Below, one piece after another: positions 51,001-59,996 of a stretch of 64,000 nt of DNA (within the stretch, counting starts at the first letter, position 1; each line of letters begins with the position of its first letter). The notes under the pieces were generated by a model. The model saw only the letters and a list, made by a program, of their open reading frames with translations. It was not told the DNA's origin and made no database searches. Source of the stretch: Halodesulfovibrio aestuarii DSM 17919 = ATCC 29578 (GTDB taxonomy: Bacteria > Desulfobacterota > Desulfovibrionia > Desulfovibrionales > Desulfovibrionaceae); NCBI RefSeq assembly GCF_000384815.1, contig NZ_ARQF01000020.1, positions 186,001 to 250,000 on the forward strand. The letters run 5' to 3'. A program made the translations under genes and the position numbers.

Positions 51001-52196
51001 TGCATTAAATATTATACAGTCCCCAACTACGCCTTCTTTGCCATTTTCGACAAAATATTTAATTAGCAATTCAATGAAATATATATTTTTATTTTTTACT
51101 TTTTTACTCGTGCAACTCGAATCATTTTTTTCACGTTTTTTTCTCATTTTTTTATCAACAAAATATTTTTTCTACATAGAATTTTGATTGCAACTTTTAA
51201 AAGAAAAATACTTTTTAAAAGTACTACAATATATTTTTACGCATAAAATACTTTTTACAATGCAACGTTTTCTTTAATAAGTTATTTTTACATACAACTG
51301 TTTCTTGTAGAAAATTTTTTACATTCCTCTTTCTACGCCTCACCCCACGGATATTATTGATTTTTTTCTTTTCGCAGTCTTACCCACAAACAGACACTAA
51401 GAGAATATTCCCCTTATTTTTAGCAACTTATAGCTAAATCCTCTGCAAAAAAGAAAGATTGTGCGATTAATCAAAAAAATGTATAGACTGACTGCATGAT
51501 CAAACAATGGAAATACATCAATCCACTAATCCATAGGACTAACACCCCATAAGTAAATGGGTACAAACCTCGTTTTGCAAAAGCATTCCTACACAGCAAT
51601 CACATTTTTTGTTTAGAAAGCGAGATAATACAGCAGTTTAAGCAGGCAAGTGCTACACTGCTCTCCCCAAAAGCTGACCAAAACACTCAGAAAATGAAAC
51701 AAATGGTCGCTAAATTGTTTAATTGATTACTCATTCAGTTGTAAAGAGATGTAAAAAGACTATATTGCCCGTTAGATTTGTGTTTATGAAATCCCTCACA
51801 ATCGCATTCTAGGGGCTCCATATTCTTTTCCTTCTTTGAAGGTAGTCACCAAACAAAAGAACTGACGAGCTGTCAGCTACTTCACAACACTATTTCGATT
51901 GGCAGGAGTGCCGACCCGCACAATTTGAAAAAGTGTCATGCGTTAAACTCGTTCCTCCGCACAGAAAGGGCACAGTGCTGATGAACTAGTTCAACATACA
52001 GGAAGTACTGCGCCGTGTTGCGACGGCGAACTGGATTCGGATTGAAAGAAACAACAACACAGTTTGAACATAGCTGCGCTATGAACAGGAAAATGGGGTT
52101 TCCTTTGTGTTGTACTGGAAGAATACCGTAGATTCACCTGCTATAGGTGCGTCTGGGCAATCGGTATTGTCTTCTTTCATAAGGAGCAAGAATTGC

Positions 52197-53590
52197 ATGT
52201 TACTTGAAGTTACCACTTCTCACTTCTCAGTCTACATTGGGTGTTTGATTCTTCTGCTTGCTCAGTTCTGGGCATGTAAGCAGTTCAACAAATTAACAAC
52301 TGTTCTCCTTTTTTCCAGCATTGCGGAAATCGGGGCTGTCCTTGCCGGGCTTGGAACAGGAACAATCTCCGGTAATGCAGGCGCTGCATTACACCTTTTT
52401 TACCAGTTCTCTATCAGAGGTCTGGCTGTTTTTGCACTTTTCGGACTGGCAAAACAATTCGGCTCGCTCGATCTCGCAAACCTCCGTGGTGCGTTCAAAC
52501 GCTCACCACTTTTCGCGGGCGCATTCGGGTTTGCCATGTTTTCCGCCATTGGCTTTACTCCATTCAAAGGTGCAGTAAGTAAGCTGGCGTTGACATACGG
52601 GCTTGTCAGTGCAGAGATGTACCTCCCGACAATCATGTTGCTTGCAAGCAACTGTATTGCTTTGTGGTACACAATCAAAATTGTTCAAAGCATCTGCTTT
52701 GAAGCGCCTGAAAACGCGGACAGCAAACCGGCTACATCTACCGTACTTGGTGGTATCACCATTCTGTTGGGTATGGTTGTTGCCCTTTCCCACGTTTTTC
52801 CGGAGCAGCTTGTTCACGCAGTCGTGGCGACTTTCGGTGCAGAGGCAACTATTCCTCAGTTCGAAGCGCACTGGCCGCTTGCAGCAACTCTCCCATATGT
52901 TGGCGCATTCCTACTGTTTATTCCGTCTAAATTCATTCCGGCAGCGATTAAACGTTTTGACTGGCGTTTTGTACTGGCGACTACATTATCTGTAGCAGCA
53001 TTGGTACTTACCGCTTCTGCTGATGTACCGGCTCTTTCTAAGCTCTTTGCCTGCATTATGGCTGGCATCGGTCTTATTGTTACCGTGTACTCAGGCGGAT
53101 ACATTCATAAAGAAAACGCTACCCGCTACTGGTTTTTCCTGCTTCTCATGCAGGGCTCTCTCATCGGTCTCACCCTTACACAGCACCTTGGTGCACTGTA
53201 TGGCTTCTGGGAACTGATGACGTTCAGCTCTTACTTCCTCGTTATTCACGAAGAAACAACAGACGCGTTTAAAGCAGGCTTTAAATACTTCTTTATGTGT
53301 GCAGCCGGTGCATATGCCCTGCTGTTCGGCATCTTTCTTATCCACAGTGCAACCGGAAGCTTTGAATTTGCCGCCATTGCTCAAGCAACAGGAAACATGA
53401 GTCCTGTTCTTGCTGGTATGGCTGCATTACTTTGTTTCTTCGGTTTTGCTGTTAAGGTTGTGGTGTAACAGACATCAGCCCAGAAAAATCTCATGTTAGC
53501 GGCTCAAACTTCTACGAACCTGCACTGACCGTTCTGGAACAGTGGCTGAACCTTCCGGCCGAGTTCCTTTCCGGTAGAAGGAAAAAATAG
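52197..53590 (+). pseudogene. cooM: Remnant of cooM (hydrogenase antiporter-like membrane subunit), internally deleted and frameshifted
   Basis: ATG 52197 (AAGGAG upstream) to TAA 53468 encodes 423 residues: the second half of one NuoL/MrpA-type proton-channel module (LLFSSIAEIGAVLAGLG, GFTPFKGAVSKL), then the first half of another (YSGGYIHKENATRYWFF, LYGFWELMTFSSYF). The frame stops after FFGFAVKVVV, where the module should continue for hundreds of residues. A second frame (about 53465-53590) then reads DISPEKSHVSG...FYEPALTVLEQWLNLPAEFLSGRRKK and stops 2 bases before cooK; it looks like the original C-terminus. Intact CooM proteins are roughly 1,200 residues. A large internal deletion with frameshift explains this; an assembly error is the alternative. 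Confidence 0.75.
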
Positions 53591-53592
53591 TC

Positions 53593-54552
53593 ATGTTAGA
53601 TATGCTTACACATAGCTTTCACTTACTCATATTCCCGGGCGGACTTTTTGCTCTGCTTCTGGGACTTCTCCTGAAAGGATTTGACCGTAAGATCTGCGCA
53701 CGCCTCCAGCGCCGCGTAGGTCCTCCGATCCTTCAGCCTTTCTACGACATCATTAAGTTAAGCCAGAAAGAGACAATCATCCCTGACACCGCAAACAAAG
53801 CAATCTTCAAATTTGCTCCTGTATTCGGTTTTATGGGCATGATGGTAGCGGCAATGCTCATCCCTGTTCCAGGTGTATGGAACGGTGCTACCGGTCTTGG
53901 TGATATGCTGATGCTGCTGTACTTGCTGCCGATTCCTGCAATTGCATTTATGCTCGCAGGTTCCGCGTCCAGCTCTCCGTACGGTGCAATCGGTACTTCC
54001 CGTGAAATGGTACTCATGTTCGCGTATGAAATCCCTCTGCTTGTTGTGCTTCTCACTGTTGCACTCAAAGCAGGCGGCGCTGACGGCTCTGAGTTCTCCC
54101 TTGCACAGGTTGTATCGTACCAGCATGCAAATGGCTCCTTCGGCTTAAGCCTGAGCATGATCCCTGCTTTCATTGCATTTCTCTGCTTTATTCCGGGTAC
54201 AATGGGCGCAGTTCCATTTGACCTTCCGGAAGCTGAGCCGGAACTGCTTGAAGGCCCGCTGCTTGAGTACTCCGGTCCGTTACTCGCCATGTTCAACCTC
54301 GCGAGCGCGCTCAAACTGGTTGTTGTTATGGGTCTCGGCGTGACACTCTTCTTCCCGGGCACTATCCCGGGCGGCGCCCTGGCCAACCTTGCATGGTTCA
54401 TTTTCAAATGCTTCATGCTTATGCTTGTGTCCGTTACCATTGTTCGCACTGCTACCGGACGCCTGCGTACTGACCAGACCTTCAAGTTCTACCTCAAGTA
54501 CCCGTCAGTACTGGCATACGTGAGTCTTGGACTGACCCTTCTGCTCAAATAA
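53593..54552 (+). CDS. cooK: CO-type hydrogenase membrane subunit CooK (NuoH-like)
   Basis: 319 residues with about eight helices. RRVGPPILQPFYDIIKLSQKE and the loop PFDLPEAEPELLEGPLLEYSG are the conserved NuoH/HycD segments that face the hydrogenase module. It anchors the soluble subunits to the membrane and takes part in ion translocation. The ATG lies 2 bases after the old cooM C-terminus. Confidence 0.93.
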   Translation: MLDMLTHSFHLLIFPGGLFALLLGLLLKGFDRKICARLQRRVGPPILQPFYDIIKLSQKETIIPDTANKAIFKFAPVFGFMGMMVAAMLIPVPGVWNGATGLGDMLMLLYLLPIPAIAFMLAGSASSSPYGAIGTSREMVLMFAYEIPLLVVLLTVALKAGGADGSEFSLAQVVSYQHANGSFGLSLSMIPAFIAFLCFIPGTMGAVPFDLPEAEPELLEGPLLEYSGPLLAMFNLASALKLVVVMGLGVTLFFPGTIPGGALANLAWFIFKCFMLMLVSVTIVRTATGRLRTDQTFKFYLKYPSVLAYVSLGLTLLLK

Positions 54553-54563
54553 GGAAAGCTGAT

Positions 54564-55001
54564 ATGTCTATTATCGATTCTATTAAAAGCAAGGCTGTCC
54601 GTTCTCCGTGGCTGTACCGTATTAACGCGGGCTCCTGTAACGGCTGTGACGTTGAACTTGCTACCACAGCGCTTATTCCGCGCTACGACGTTGAACGCCT
54701 CGGCTGCAAATACTGCGGCAGCCCGAAGCATGCTGATATTGTTCTTATCACCGGCCCTGTGACCGCTATGGTTAAAGATAAAGTGCTGCGTGTATATGAA
54801 GAGATTCCAGAGCCAAAGGTAACCGTTGCTGTGGGCATTTGCCCTATTTCCGGCGGCGTGTTCCGTGGCAGCTATTCTGTACCGATTATGCTGGACGATA
54901 TTATTCCTGTTGATGTGAATGTACCGGGTTGTCCTCCTCGCCCTCAGGCTATTCTTGAAGGTGTAGCAATGGCGCTGGATATTTGGAAAACACGGATCTA
55001 A
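54564..55001 (+). CDS. cooL: CO-type hydrogenase small subunit CooL (NuoB-like)
   Basis: 145 residues. INAGSCNGCDVELATT, LGCKYCGSPKHADI, VAVGICPISGGVF and VNVPGCPPRP give the cysteines of the proximal [4Fe-4S] cluster. It relays electrons to the [NiFe] site in CooH. 11 bases after cooK. Confidence 0.95.
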   Translation: MSIIDSIKSKAVRSPWLYRINAGSCNGCDVELATTALIPRYDVERLGCKYCGSPKHADIVLITGPVTAMVKDKVLRVYEEIPEPKVTVAVGICPISGGVFRGSYSVPIMLDDIIPVDVNVPGCPPRPQAILEGVAMALDIWKTRI

Positions 55002-55008
55002 GGGGGTA

Positions 55009-55533
55009 ATGGTGCTTAGTATCTTTAAAGTTCTTTGGAACAACCTGAAGCAAGGCCCTTCCACCGACCCGTTTCCGTTCGGTGAAACCTTCACTCCAGC
55101 CCGGCTTCGCGGCAAGGTCACTATTGACCCTGACTCCTGTGTCGGCTGCGGTGTTTGTGCAACTGTTTGTGCTGGTAACGCAATCAAACATGTAGAACGC
55201 GAAGACGGCTCCGGTAAGGACTTTTACGTATGGCATAACACCTGCACTTTCTGCGGGATGTGCCAGCATTACTGTCCAACGAAGGCAATTCGTCTAACCA
55301 ATGACTGGTCTACAGCGCATTGCAATGAAGACAAGTACAAGATGAAAGAACAAGAGTTCGTCGCGTACGCGCGTTGTACTGAATGTAATCAGGCCATGCC
55401 TAATATGCCGCATGCAATGCTTGACCACATCTACGGTACACCAACCAAGGAACTCGAGACCATCTACGGACTTTGTCCAGAGTGCAGAAGACAGAAATCT
55501 GCTCAACAGTTTGGAGCTCATATCCATGATTAA
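55009..55533 (+). CDS. cooX: CO-type hydrogenase ferredoxin-like subunit CooX (NuoI-like)
   Basis: 174 residues. Two [4Fe-4S] motifs, CVGCGVCATVC near 43-53 and CTFCGMCQHYCP near 80-91, then an additional CTECN...CPECRRQ pair near the C-terminus. It carries electrons from CooF to CooL. AAGGGGG upstream; it overlaps cooU by 8 bases. Confidence 0.94.
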   Translation: MVLSIFKVLWNNLKQGPSTDPFPFGETFTPARLRGKVTIDPDSCVGCGVCATVCAGNAIKHVEREDGSGKDFYVWHNTCTFCGMCQHYCPTKAIRLTNDWSTAHCNEDKYKMKEQEFVAYARCTECNQAMPNMPHAMLDHIYGTPTKELETIYGLCPECRRQKSAQQFGAHIHD

Positions 55534-56053
55534 TACAATGAAACAGCGAGTCATAACGCTCGTTGATAAAATACCTAACGGCGCGAAACTTAGCTGGACT
55601 ACTGATCTTAAAGATAACCAGTTCGGCTGGATTACGCTTAACGATGTTTCAGACCTTCCTTTCCTGGCAGAAAAAATTCTGCCGGAAGGTCGCCTTGTGA
55701 CTATCTCCGCATGTAACGCTAAAGCAGAAGACGCTAAAGCCTTCCACGAAGTGTGCTACCACTTTGTTATGAAAGGCCTTACTGTCACTGTTACCGTACT
55801 GCCTACCGGAGTTGAACCGACTGTGCCTTCCATTACTCATTGGCATAAGTCTGCAGACTGGACTGAACGCGAAATGGCAGAAAGCTACGGTATTACCGTG
55901 AGCAACCACCCAAATCCGCGTCCGCTGTTCCTGCACGATGCTGTAAAATCCGAAGCAATGGAACGCCTTGTTCCTCTTTCCACCATGACCAACAGTGCGT
56001 CTACCAACTCACTGTGGGAAAAAATTATGGGTGAAAAAGGAGAGGAGAGCTAG
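55526..56053 (+). CDS. cooU: CO-type hydrogenase subunit CooU (NuoC-like)
   Basis: 175 residues from ATG 55526 (GGAG 9 bases upstream, inside cooX). The C-terminal part SITHWHKSADWTEREMAESYGI is the NuoC/30-kDa signature. A structural partner of CooH. It ends 1 base before the cooH start. Confidence 0.9.
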   Translation: MINTMKQRVITLVDKIPNGAKLSWTTDLKDNQFGWITLNDVSDLPFLAEKILPEGRLVTISACNAKAEDAKAFHEVCYHFVMKGLTVTVTVLPTGVEPTVPSITHWHKSADWTEREMAESYGITVSNHPNPRPLFLHDAVKSEAMERLVPLSTMTNSASTNSLWEKIMGEKGEES

Positions 56054-56054
56054 C

Positions 56055-57140
56055 ATGTCTAACACATACACTATTCCGGTTGGTCCACTGCACGTTGCGC
56101 TCGAAGAGCCAATGTACTTTCAGGTGGACGTGAAAGGTGAGATCGTTCAGTCCATCGAAATGTTCGCAGGACACGCTCACCGTGGTATGGAAAGCCTTGC
56201 GCTTGAGCGTAACTTTTTCCAGAACATCGTGCTCACAGAACGCGTATGTTCCCTCTGTTCCAACAACCACCCGCTGACATACTGCATGGCGCTGGAAAAC
56301 ATCGCGAAAATTCAGGTTCCTGAACGCGGTCAGTACCTGCGCGTTATTGCAGACGAAGTAAAACGCATTGCTTCACACATGTTTAACGTGGGTATCGGCC
56401 TGCACGTTATCGGTTTCAACACACTCTTCATGCATGCCATGGAAGTTCGTGAAACCATGCAGGATCTCAAAGAGTCCATCTGGGGTAACCGCATGGACAT
56501 TTCCGCCAACACTATCGGCGGAGCCAAGTACGACATTGATGACGAAATCGAAGTGTACCTTCGCAAGACTCTTAATGAACTGAAAAAGCCTGTTGAAGAG
56601 TTCAGACACATGTATGCAACTCACCCGCAGGTTAAAGCACGAACCAAAGGCGTTGGCATCCTTCCTCCGGAAGCTGCCATCGAATACGGTCTTGGTGGTC
56701 CTGTAGCCCGTGGTTCCGGCATCGACAACGATGTCCGTAAAGAAACCCCGTACGCTGCATACGACAAGCTTAAGTTCAATGTTATTCTCGGCGAAGACTG
56801 CGATGTTCGATCTCGTGCACTTGTGCGTCTTGATGAGATTTTTGAATCCATCAGCCTTATCGAACAGTGCCTCGATCAGATGCCTAAAGGCCCAATCTGC
56901 TGCGATCCGCTTCCGGATATCCCAGCAGGTCAGGCAGTGGCTCGTTCCGAAGCACCACGCGGCGAACTAATCTACTACATGCGTACTAACGGTACCATGT
57001 ACCCTGAACGCCTTAAGTGGCGCGTACCAACCTACGTAAACTGGGAAGGTCTACGCGTAATGCTGAATAAAGCGAAAGTGGCGGATATCGCACTTATCGT
57101 AAACAGCATTGACCCTTGCCTCTCTTGTACAGAGCGATAA
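56055..57140 (+). CDS. cooH: CO-type hydrogenase large ([NiFe]) subunit CooH
   Basis: 361 residues from ATG 56055 (GGAGAG upstream). Nickel ligands are seen as RVCSLCSNNH near 62-71 and DPCLSCTER at the very end. The protein stops right after this motif, so it has no C-terminal extension and needs no maturation protease, as known for CooH. It produces H2 from protons with electrons from CooF, in energy-conserving group 4 hydrogenases. Confidence 0.96.
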   Translation: MSNTYTIPVGPLHVALEEPMYFQVDVKGEIVQSIEMFAGHAHRGMESLALERNFFQNIVLTERVCSLCSNNHPLTYCMALENIAKIQVPERGQYLRVIADEVKRIASHMFNVGIGLHVIGFNTLFMHAMEVRETMQDLKESIWGNRMDISANTIGGAKYDIDDEIEVYLRKTLNELKKPVEEFRHMYATHPQVKARTKGVGILPPEAAIEYGLGGPVARGSGIDNDVRKETPYAAYDKLKFNVILGEDCDVRSRALVRLDEIFESISLIEQCLDQMPKGPICCDPLPDIPAGQAVARSEAPRGELIYYMRTNGTMYPERLKWRVPTYVNWEGLRVMLNKAKVADIALIVNSIDPCLSCTER

Positions 57141-57253
57141 CGGTCAGTTTATAGGTATATCTGTTTGCCGACTGCGTGGTTATAATCTTGTTACACAAGC
57201 TTGAACCGACGCACAGAAGCAACAGAGTTAAGTAGATTAAGAGGAAAAATCTG

Positions 57254-57619
57254 ATGCATGAATTAGCTATAACCCAGAGTATGATCACCATCGTTAACGA
57301 GACCGTAAAAGATAAAGACGTAATCGTACGTGAAATTCGCATAGAAGTTGGTCAGCATACCTGCATAGAAAAGCATACCCTTGAAGGATGCTTCGAAGTC
57401 TGCACAGAGAAAACGCCTCTTAAAGGTGTAAAACTGACATTTATAGACGTTCCCACAAGCTGGAAATGCAGCGAATGTCATTACACGTTCGAACAACGTC
57501 TCGCGGACACATGTCCCCGATGTTCCAATACAAATCTCACAATGGTTACCGGTCGAGAACTACAAGTTAAGAGCCTCGAAGTGGAACCTGTTAATAAGGA
57601 TGATTCTTATGGAAACTAA
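57254..57619 (+). CDS. hypA: Hydrogenase nickel-incorporation protein HypA
   Basis: 121 residues. MHELAITQSM starts with the nickel-binding His2; zinc site CSECH...CPRCSN. It inserts nickel into CooH. GAGG 9 bases before the ATG; it overlaps cooF by 11 bases. Confidence 0.96.
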   Translation: MHELAITQSMITIVNETVKDKDVIVREIRIEVGQHTCIEKHTLEGCFEVCTEKTPLKGVKLTFIDVPTSWKCSECHYTFEQRLADTCPRCSNTNLTMVTGRELQVKSLEVEPVNKDDSYGN

Positions 57620-58178
57620 AGAGTACGCACTGGTTGTTGATGCAGAAAAATGCAAAGGCTGTAAAAAATGTGAAATCGCTTGTGTAGAAGCACACACCAA
57701 CCTCACCCGTAAAGAAATCATTAAGAACAAGGCTACAAGCTTAAGCCGCATCAAAGTATGCAACATTGAAAAAGCTAAAGTGCCTGTACAGTGCCACCAG
57801 TGCCACAATGCACCATGTGCACGTGTTTGTCCTACCGCGGCTCTCGTTCGTGAGCCAGGCATGGTTCGTGTTCGTCAGCAGCTCTGTGTAGGTTGTAAAA
57901 TGTGCGTAATGGTTTGTCCGTTTGGCGCAATCAACGTTGCTCACAACGAACCAATTATCGGCGACGCTACACCTACTTCCCGCAAAGTTGCTATCAAATG
58001 CGACCAGTGCTCCGAGTGGCGTGCAAAGAATGGCGAAGAACTCACAGCATGTGCAAAAGCATGTAAGTTCGGCGCAATCAAATTTGTGGAAATCCACGAA
58101 TATCAGGCTCAGAAAGCTGAAGAAGCTGCTCGTTGCTGCATTGATGCAAACGCCGCTGATGCTCAGTCTGTTAACTAG
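57609..58178 (+). CDS. cooF: CooF-like iron-sulfur electron-transfer protein
   Basis: 189 residues from ATG 57609 (AAGGA 8 bases upstream). Four Cys groups: CKGCKKCEIAC, CHQCHNAPCARVCP, CVGCKMCVMVCP and CDQCSEW...CAKAC, as in CooF and HycB. CooF links carbon monoxide dehydrogenase (or, in sulfate reducers, perhaps formate) to the hydrogenase. cooS and cooA are not in this window. A terminator follows. Confidence 0.93.
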   Translation: METKEYALVVDAEKCKGCKKCEIACVEAHTNLTRKEIIKNKATSLSRIKVCNIEKAKVPVQCHQCHNAPCARVCPTAALVREPGMVRVRQQLCVGCKMCVMVCPFGAINVAHNEPIIGDATPTSRKVAIKCDQCSEWRAKNGEELTACAKACKFGAIKFVEIHEYQAQKAEEAARCCIDANAADAQSVN

Positions 58179-58200
58179 CACTAGCTAGTCCCCTAAAAGT

Positions 58201-58238
58201 AAGAAAAGGGCGTACCCATCTGGGTACGCCCTTTTCTT
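58201..58238. terminator. Bidirectional terminator
   Basis: AAGAAAAGGGCGTACCCA pairs perfectly with 58221-58238 around a 2-base loop; between cooF and the convergent gene. Confidence 0.95.
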
Positions 58239-58249
58239 CTGCTTTCAGC

Positions 58250-59011
58250 CTAGCTGGCCTTAACAGGCCGAAACTCAGGTTGCTTCACCAGAATAACGGA
58301 TGCAGGATCATCCTTCACTGAAGAAGCATTTATTTCATATTTCATACCGGCATTCTTGTCGGCTGTTGGAACGAAGGTTCCATCTATTTTTGCATTTAAA
58401 ATTTCTATGGCCTTGCGGGCAACATCTGCGGTGAGCCGTGCACAACGTTCTGAAGATTCTTTAGATTTGATCGGAAAACCGGAAGAGTATGCCCAACAAG
58501 TTTTCGAAGTTATACACAAAACGGAATCGCTAATGCTGGTTGGAAGATCTACGTCCAGCTTACAATTTGTTTTTGGGCGGTAGATTGGTAACGCGGTGGT
58601 GTCGTGCCAGTAGAACAGTTCCCGTACAAGCTCATTATGCTCTTTTTTCTCGTAAAAAAGGCCATAGGCGAAAGCGGCACCAAGCAATGCTCCACAGGTT
58701 GACTTCCAGCCGCCGACTCCGGAACGTCCTGCTTTCATGACATGAAACGGAAAATCTTTATACGGTGCGCCGTGCTTTTCAGCCATCTGGCCGATAATGC
58801 TGTAGAAGGCAGCATAACAACAGCCGTAGCCCCCATTACAACCATCATATGCCATACGTTCGGCTACTGCCGGATCAACTGAATGCGGCTGCCACAACGG
58901 ACAATCAGGAAACGTTGTTTCCAATATTGTCTTATTATTACGGTTAACAGGTGCAACAGCAATCGGCACTATTACTTCCTGTTCTTGGTTTTCTGATGAA
59001 AGTGACATCAT
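58250..59011 (-). CDS. C_GCAxxG_C_C / split-Soret-cytochrome-like protein without haem motifs
   Basis: 253 residues, no signal peptide. GCNGGYGCCYAAFYSI near 57-72, GGWKSTCGALLGAAFAYG near 100-117, YWHDTTALPIYRP and VLCITSKTCWAYSSG near 165-180 follow the plan of split-Soret cytochrome c and the C_GCAxxG_C_C family. No CxxCH is present, so it does not bind c-haem covalently. Conserved cysteines suggest a metal or thiol redox site. Function unknown; it is convergent with cooF. Confidence 0.65.
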   Translation of the reverse strand: MMSLSSENQEQEVIVPIAVAPVNRNNKTILETTFPDCPLWQPHSVDPAVAERMAYDGCNGGYGCCYAAFYSIIGQMAEKHGAPYKDFPFHVMKAGRSGVGGWKSTCGALLGAAFAYGLFYEKKEHNELVRELFYWHDTTALPIYRPKTNCKLDVDLPTSISDSVLCITSKTCWAYSSGFPIKSKESSERCARLTADVARKAIEILNAKIDGTFVPTADKNAGMKYEINASSVKDDPASVILVKQPEFRPVKAS

Positions 59012-59109
59012 CTCTCCTACCTGATTTTCGAGTACTATCTAAAACACTTAGTTGTTCCCGTCATAAGCAAACAAAGTCAAGCGCTACACGTAGAAACTTT
59101 TCATCAGGC

Positions 59110-59137
59110 AAAAAAAAAGTGCCTTTCGGCACTTTTT
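59110..59137 (-). terminator. Terminator overlapping the end of small Cys-rich gene 1
   Basis: AAAAGTGCC-TTTC-GGCACTTTT with T9 on the minus strand; it begins at the stop codon. Confidence 0.9.
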
Positions 59138-59249
59138 ACTTTCTGCAACGTTTGCAGCCAGTACACATGGGTCCGCAACCAGCTTGCGCAAAAGTTGCGT
59201 CTACCAAAGCATCTTCTAATTTTTTCCAAGCACTCAAAATGTATTTCAT
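59136..59249 (-). CDS. Small Cys-rich protein, paralogue 1 (37 residues)
   Basis: ATG 59249 with GGAGG 8 bases upstream, TAA 59136-59138, own terminator. The product begins MKYILSAWKKLEDALVD and ends ATFAQAGCG, PMCTGCKRCRK. Four cysteines lie in the last 13 residues as CGxxCxxCxxC, suggesting a metal or small Fe-S/Zn site. A second copy lies 388 bases upstream. Conservation between the copies at protein level, with silent differences, supports real coding. I know no described function. Confidence 0.8.
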   Translation of the reverse strand: MKYILSAWKKLEDALVDATFAQAGCGPMCTGCKRCRK

Positions 59250-59483
59250 GGTTATTTCCTCCGTTGAGGAGGTAACTATGCCTGACCGTCTTCGAAGTAA
59301 AATTCAAACTTTTTAGCTTTTTCATAAAAAAAATTCATGAAACCATTTTCCCCTTTTGTCACGGGCTGTTATTGAAATATAAACAGACAAAAACATCTGA
59401 ACTATCTTTTTAAGTTATACCTTGCGTGCATATTTTTGCTCTATACTTTCAATTTTTGACTCTATTCATTATAAATTTGGACA

Positions 59484-59513
59484 CAAAAAAACCTGTAAAA
59501 CATGTTTTACAGG
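59484..59513 (-). terminator. Palindromic terminator, minus strand
   Basis: CCTGTAAAACA-TGTTTTACAGG (59492-59513), a 22-base perfect palindrome, T7 follows on the minus strand. It lies between the two small genes and ends neither directly. Confidence 0.65.
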
Positions 59514-59566
59514 ATAATTATCTACAATATGTATTTGTAAAAACGAAATTGGAAAAAAATAATCAA

Positions 59567-59584
59567 TAGTGAAAATTTTCACTA
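59567..59584. promoter_or_regulatory. CRP/FNR-family-like dyad 3
   Basis: TAGTGAAAATTTTCACTA, an 18-bp perfect palindrome with the GTGA-N6-TCAC core seen at 50788 and 50983. Between the two small Cys-rich genes. Confidence 0.5.
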
Positions 59585-59605
59585 CGTCTACTTTTCTATT
59601 CAGAT

Positions 59606-59636
59606 AAAAAAAGAAAAGCGCCTACAGGCGCTTTTT
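59606..59636 (-). terminator. Terminator of small Cys-rich gene 2
   Basis: AAAAGCGCC-TACA-GGCGCTTTT with T-rich tail on the minus strand, touching the stop codon. Confidence 0.9.
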
Positions 59637-59750
59637 CTACTTTCTGCAACGATTACAGCCAGTACAAATTCTTCCACAACCACCTTGTGCAAAGGTTGCT
59701 TCTACTAATGCGTCTTCAAATCGTTTCCATGCGCTTTTAATGTATTTCAT
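59637..59750 (-). CDS. Small Cys-rich protein, paralogue 2 (37 residues)
   Basis: ATG 59750 with GGAGG 9 bases upstream, TAG 59637-59639, own terminator. The product begins MKYIKSAWKRFEDALVE and ends ATFAQGGCG, RICTGCNRCRK. About three quarters of residues equal paralogue 1, including all four Cys, the Trp and the ATFAQ block, and the length is the same. The N-terminal half looks like an amphipathic helix. Confidence 0.82.
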   Translation of the reverse strand: MKYIKSAWKRFEDALVEATFAQGGCGRICTGCNRCRK

Positions 59751-59896
59751 CTTCGTTCCCTCCGTTGAATTACTTGTATGTCTCAGCAGCTAGAAAGTAA
59801 AATTCAAAGAATTCACCTTTTCCATAAAAAATTTTTATGGAAGGTTTTTATTCAATAAAAAAAGTATAATATGACCAGTTAACATGATTGTTTTTT

Positions 59897-59931
59897 GAAA
59901 AAAAAAGGCCGTGCACCCTGCACAGCCTTTT
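59897..59931 (-). terminator. Terminator after the SGNH gene
   Basis: AAAGGC-C-GTGCA-CCC-TGCAC-A-GCCTTT; T-rich on the minus strand. Confidence 0.8.
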
Positions 59932-59996
59932 CATATACCACATTCGGGCTTGCCTTTCGACAATACATAGCACCCGTTAAACGTCTTAAAGAATCA

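Larger units (their letters stand above)
50649..52196 (+). other. 1.5-kb gene-free AT-rich region before cooM
   Basis: No intact gene. It contains two CRP-type dyads (50788-50805, 50983-51000), long A/T runs (51050-51330) and a 58-codon open stretch without start (51553-51726) that ends in a coding-like segment (QQFKQASATLLS...MVAKLFN). Bases 51780-52196 are of normal composition but not coding in any frame I can support. Confidence 0.5.

Noticed and set aside
53742-54485. 247-codon minus-strand frame
   Set aside because: Lies inside cooK, whose NuoH motifs are clear; composition is that of an antisense shadow.
57113-57140. CooH as truncated at its C-terminus
   Set aside because: CooH-type subunits are known to end at the DPCxxCxxR motif without a cleaved extension, so this end is normal.
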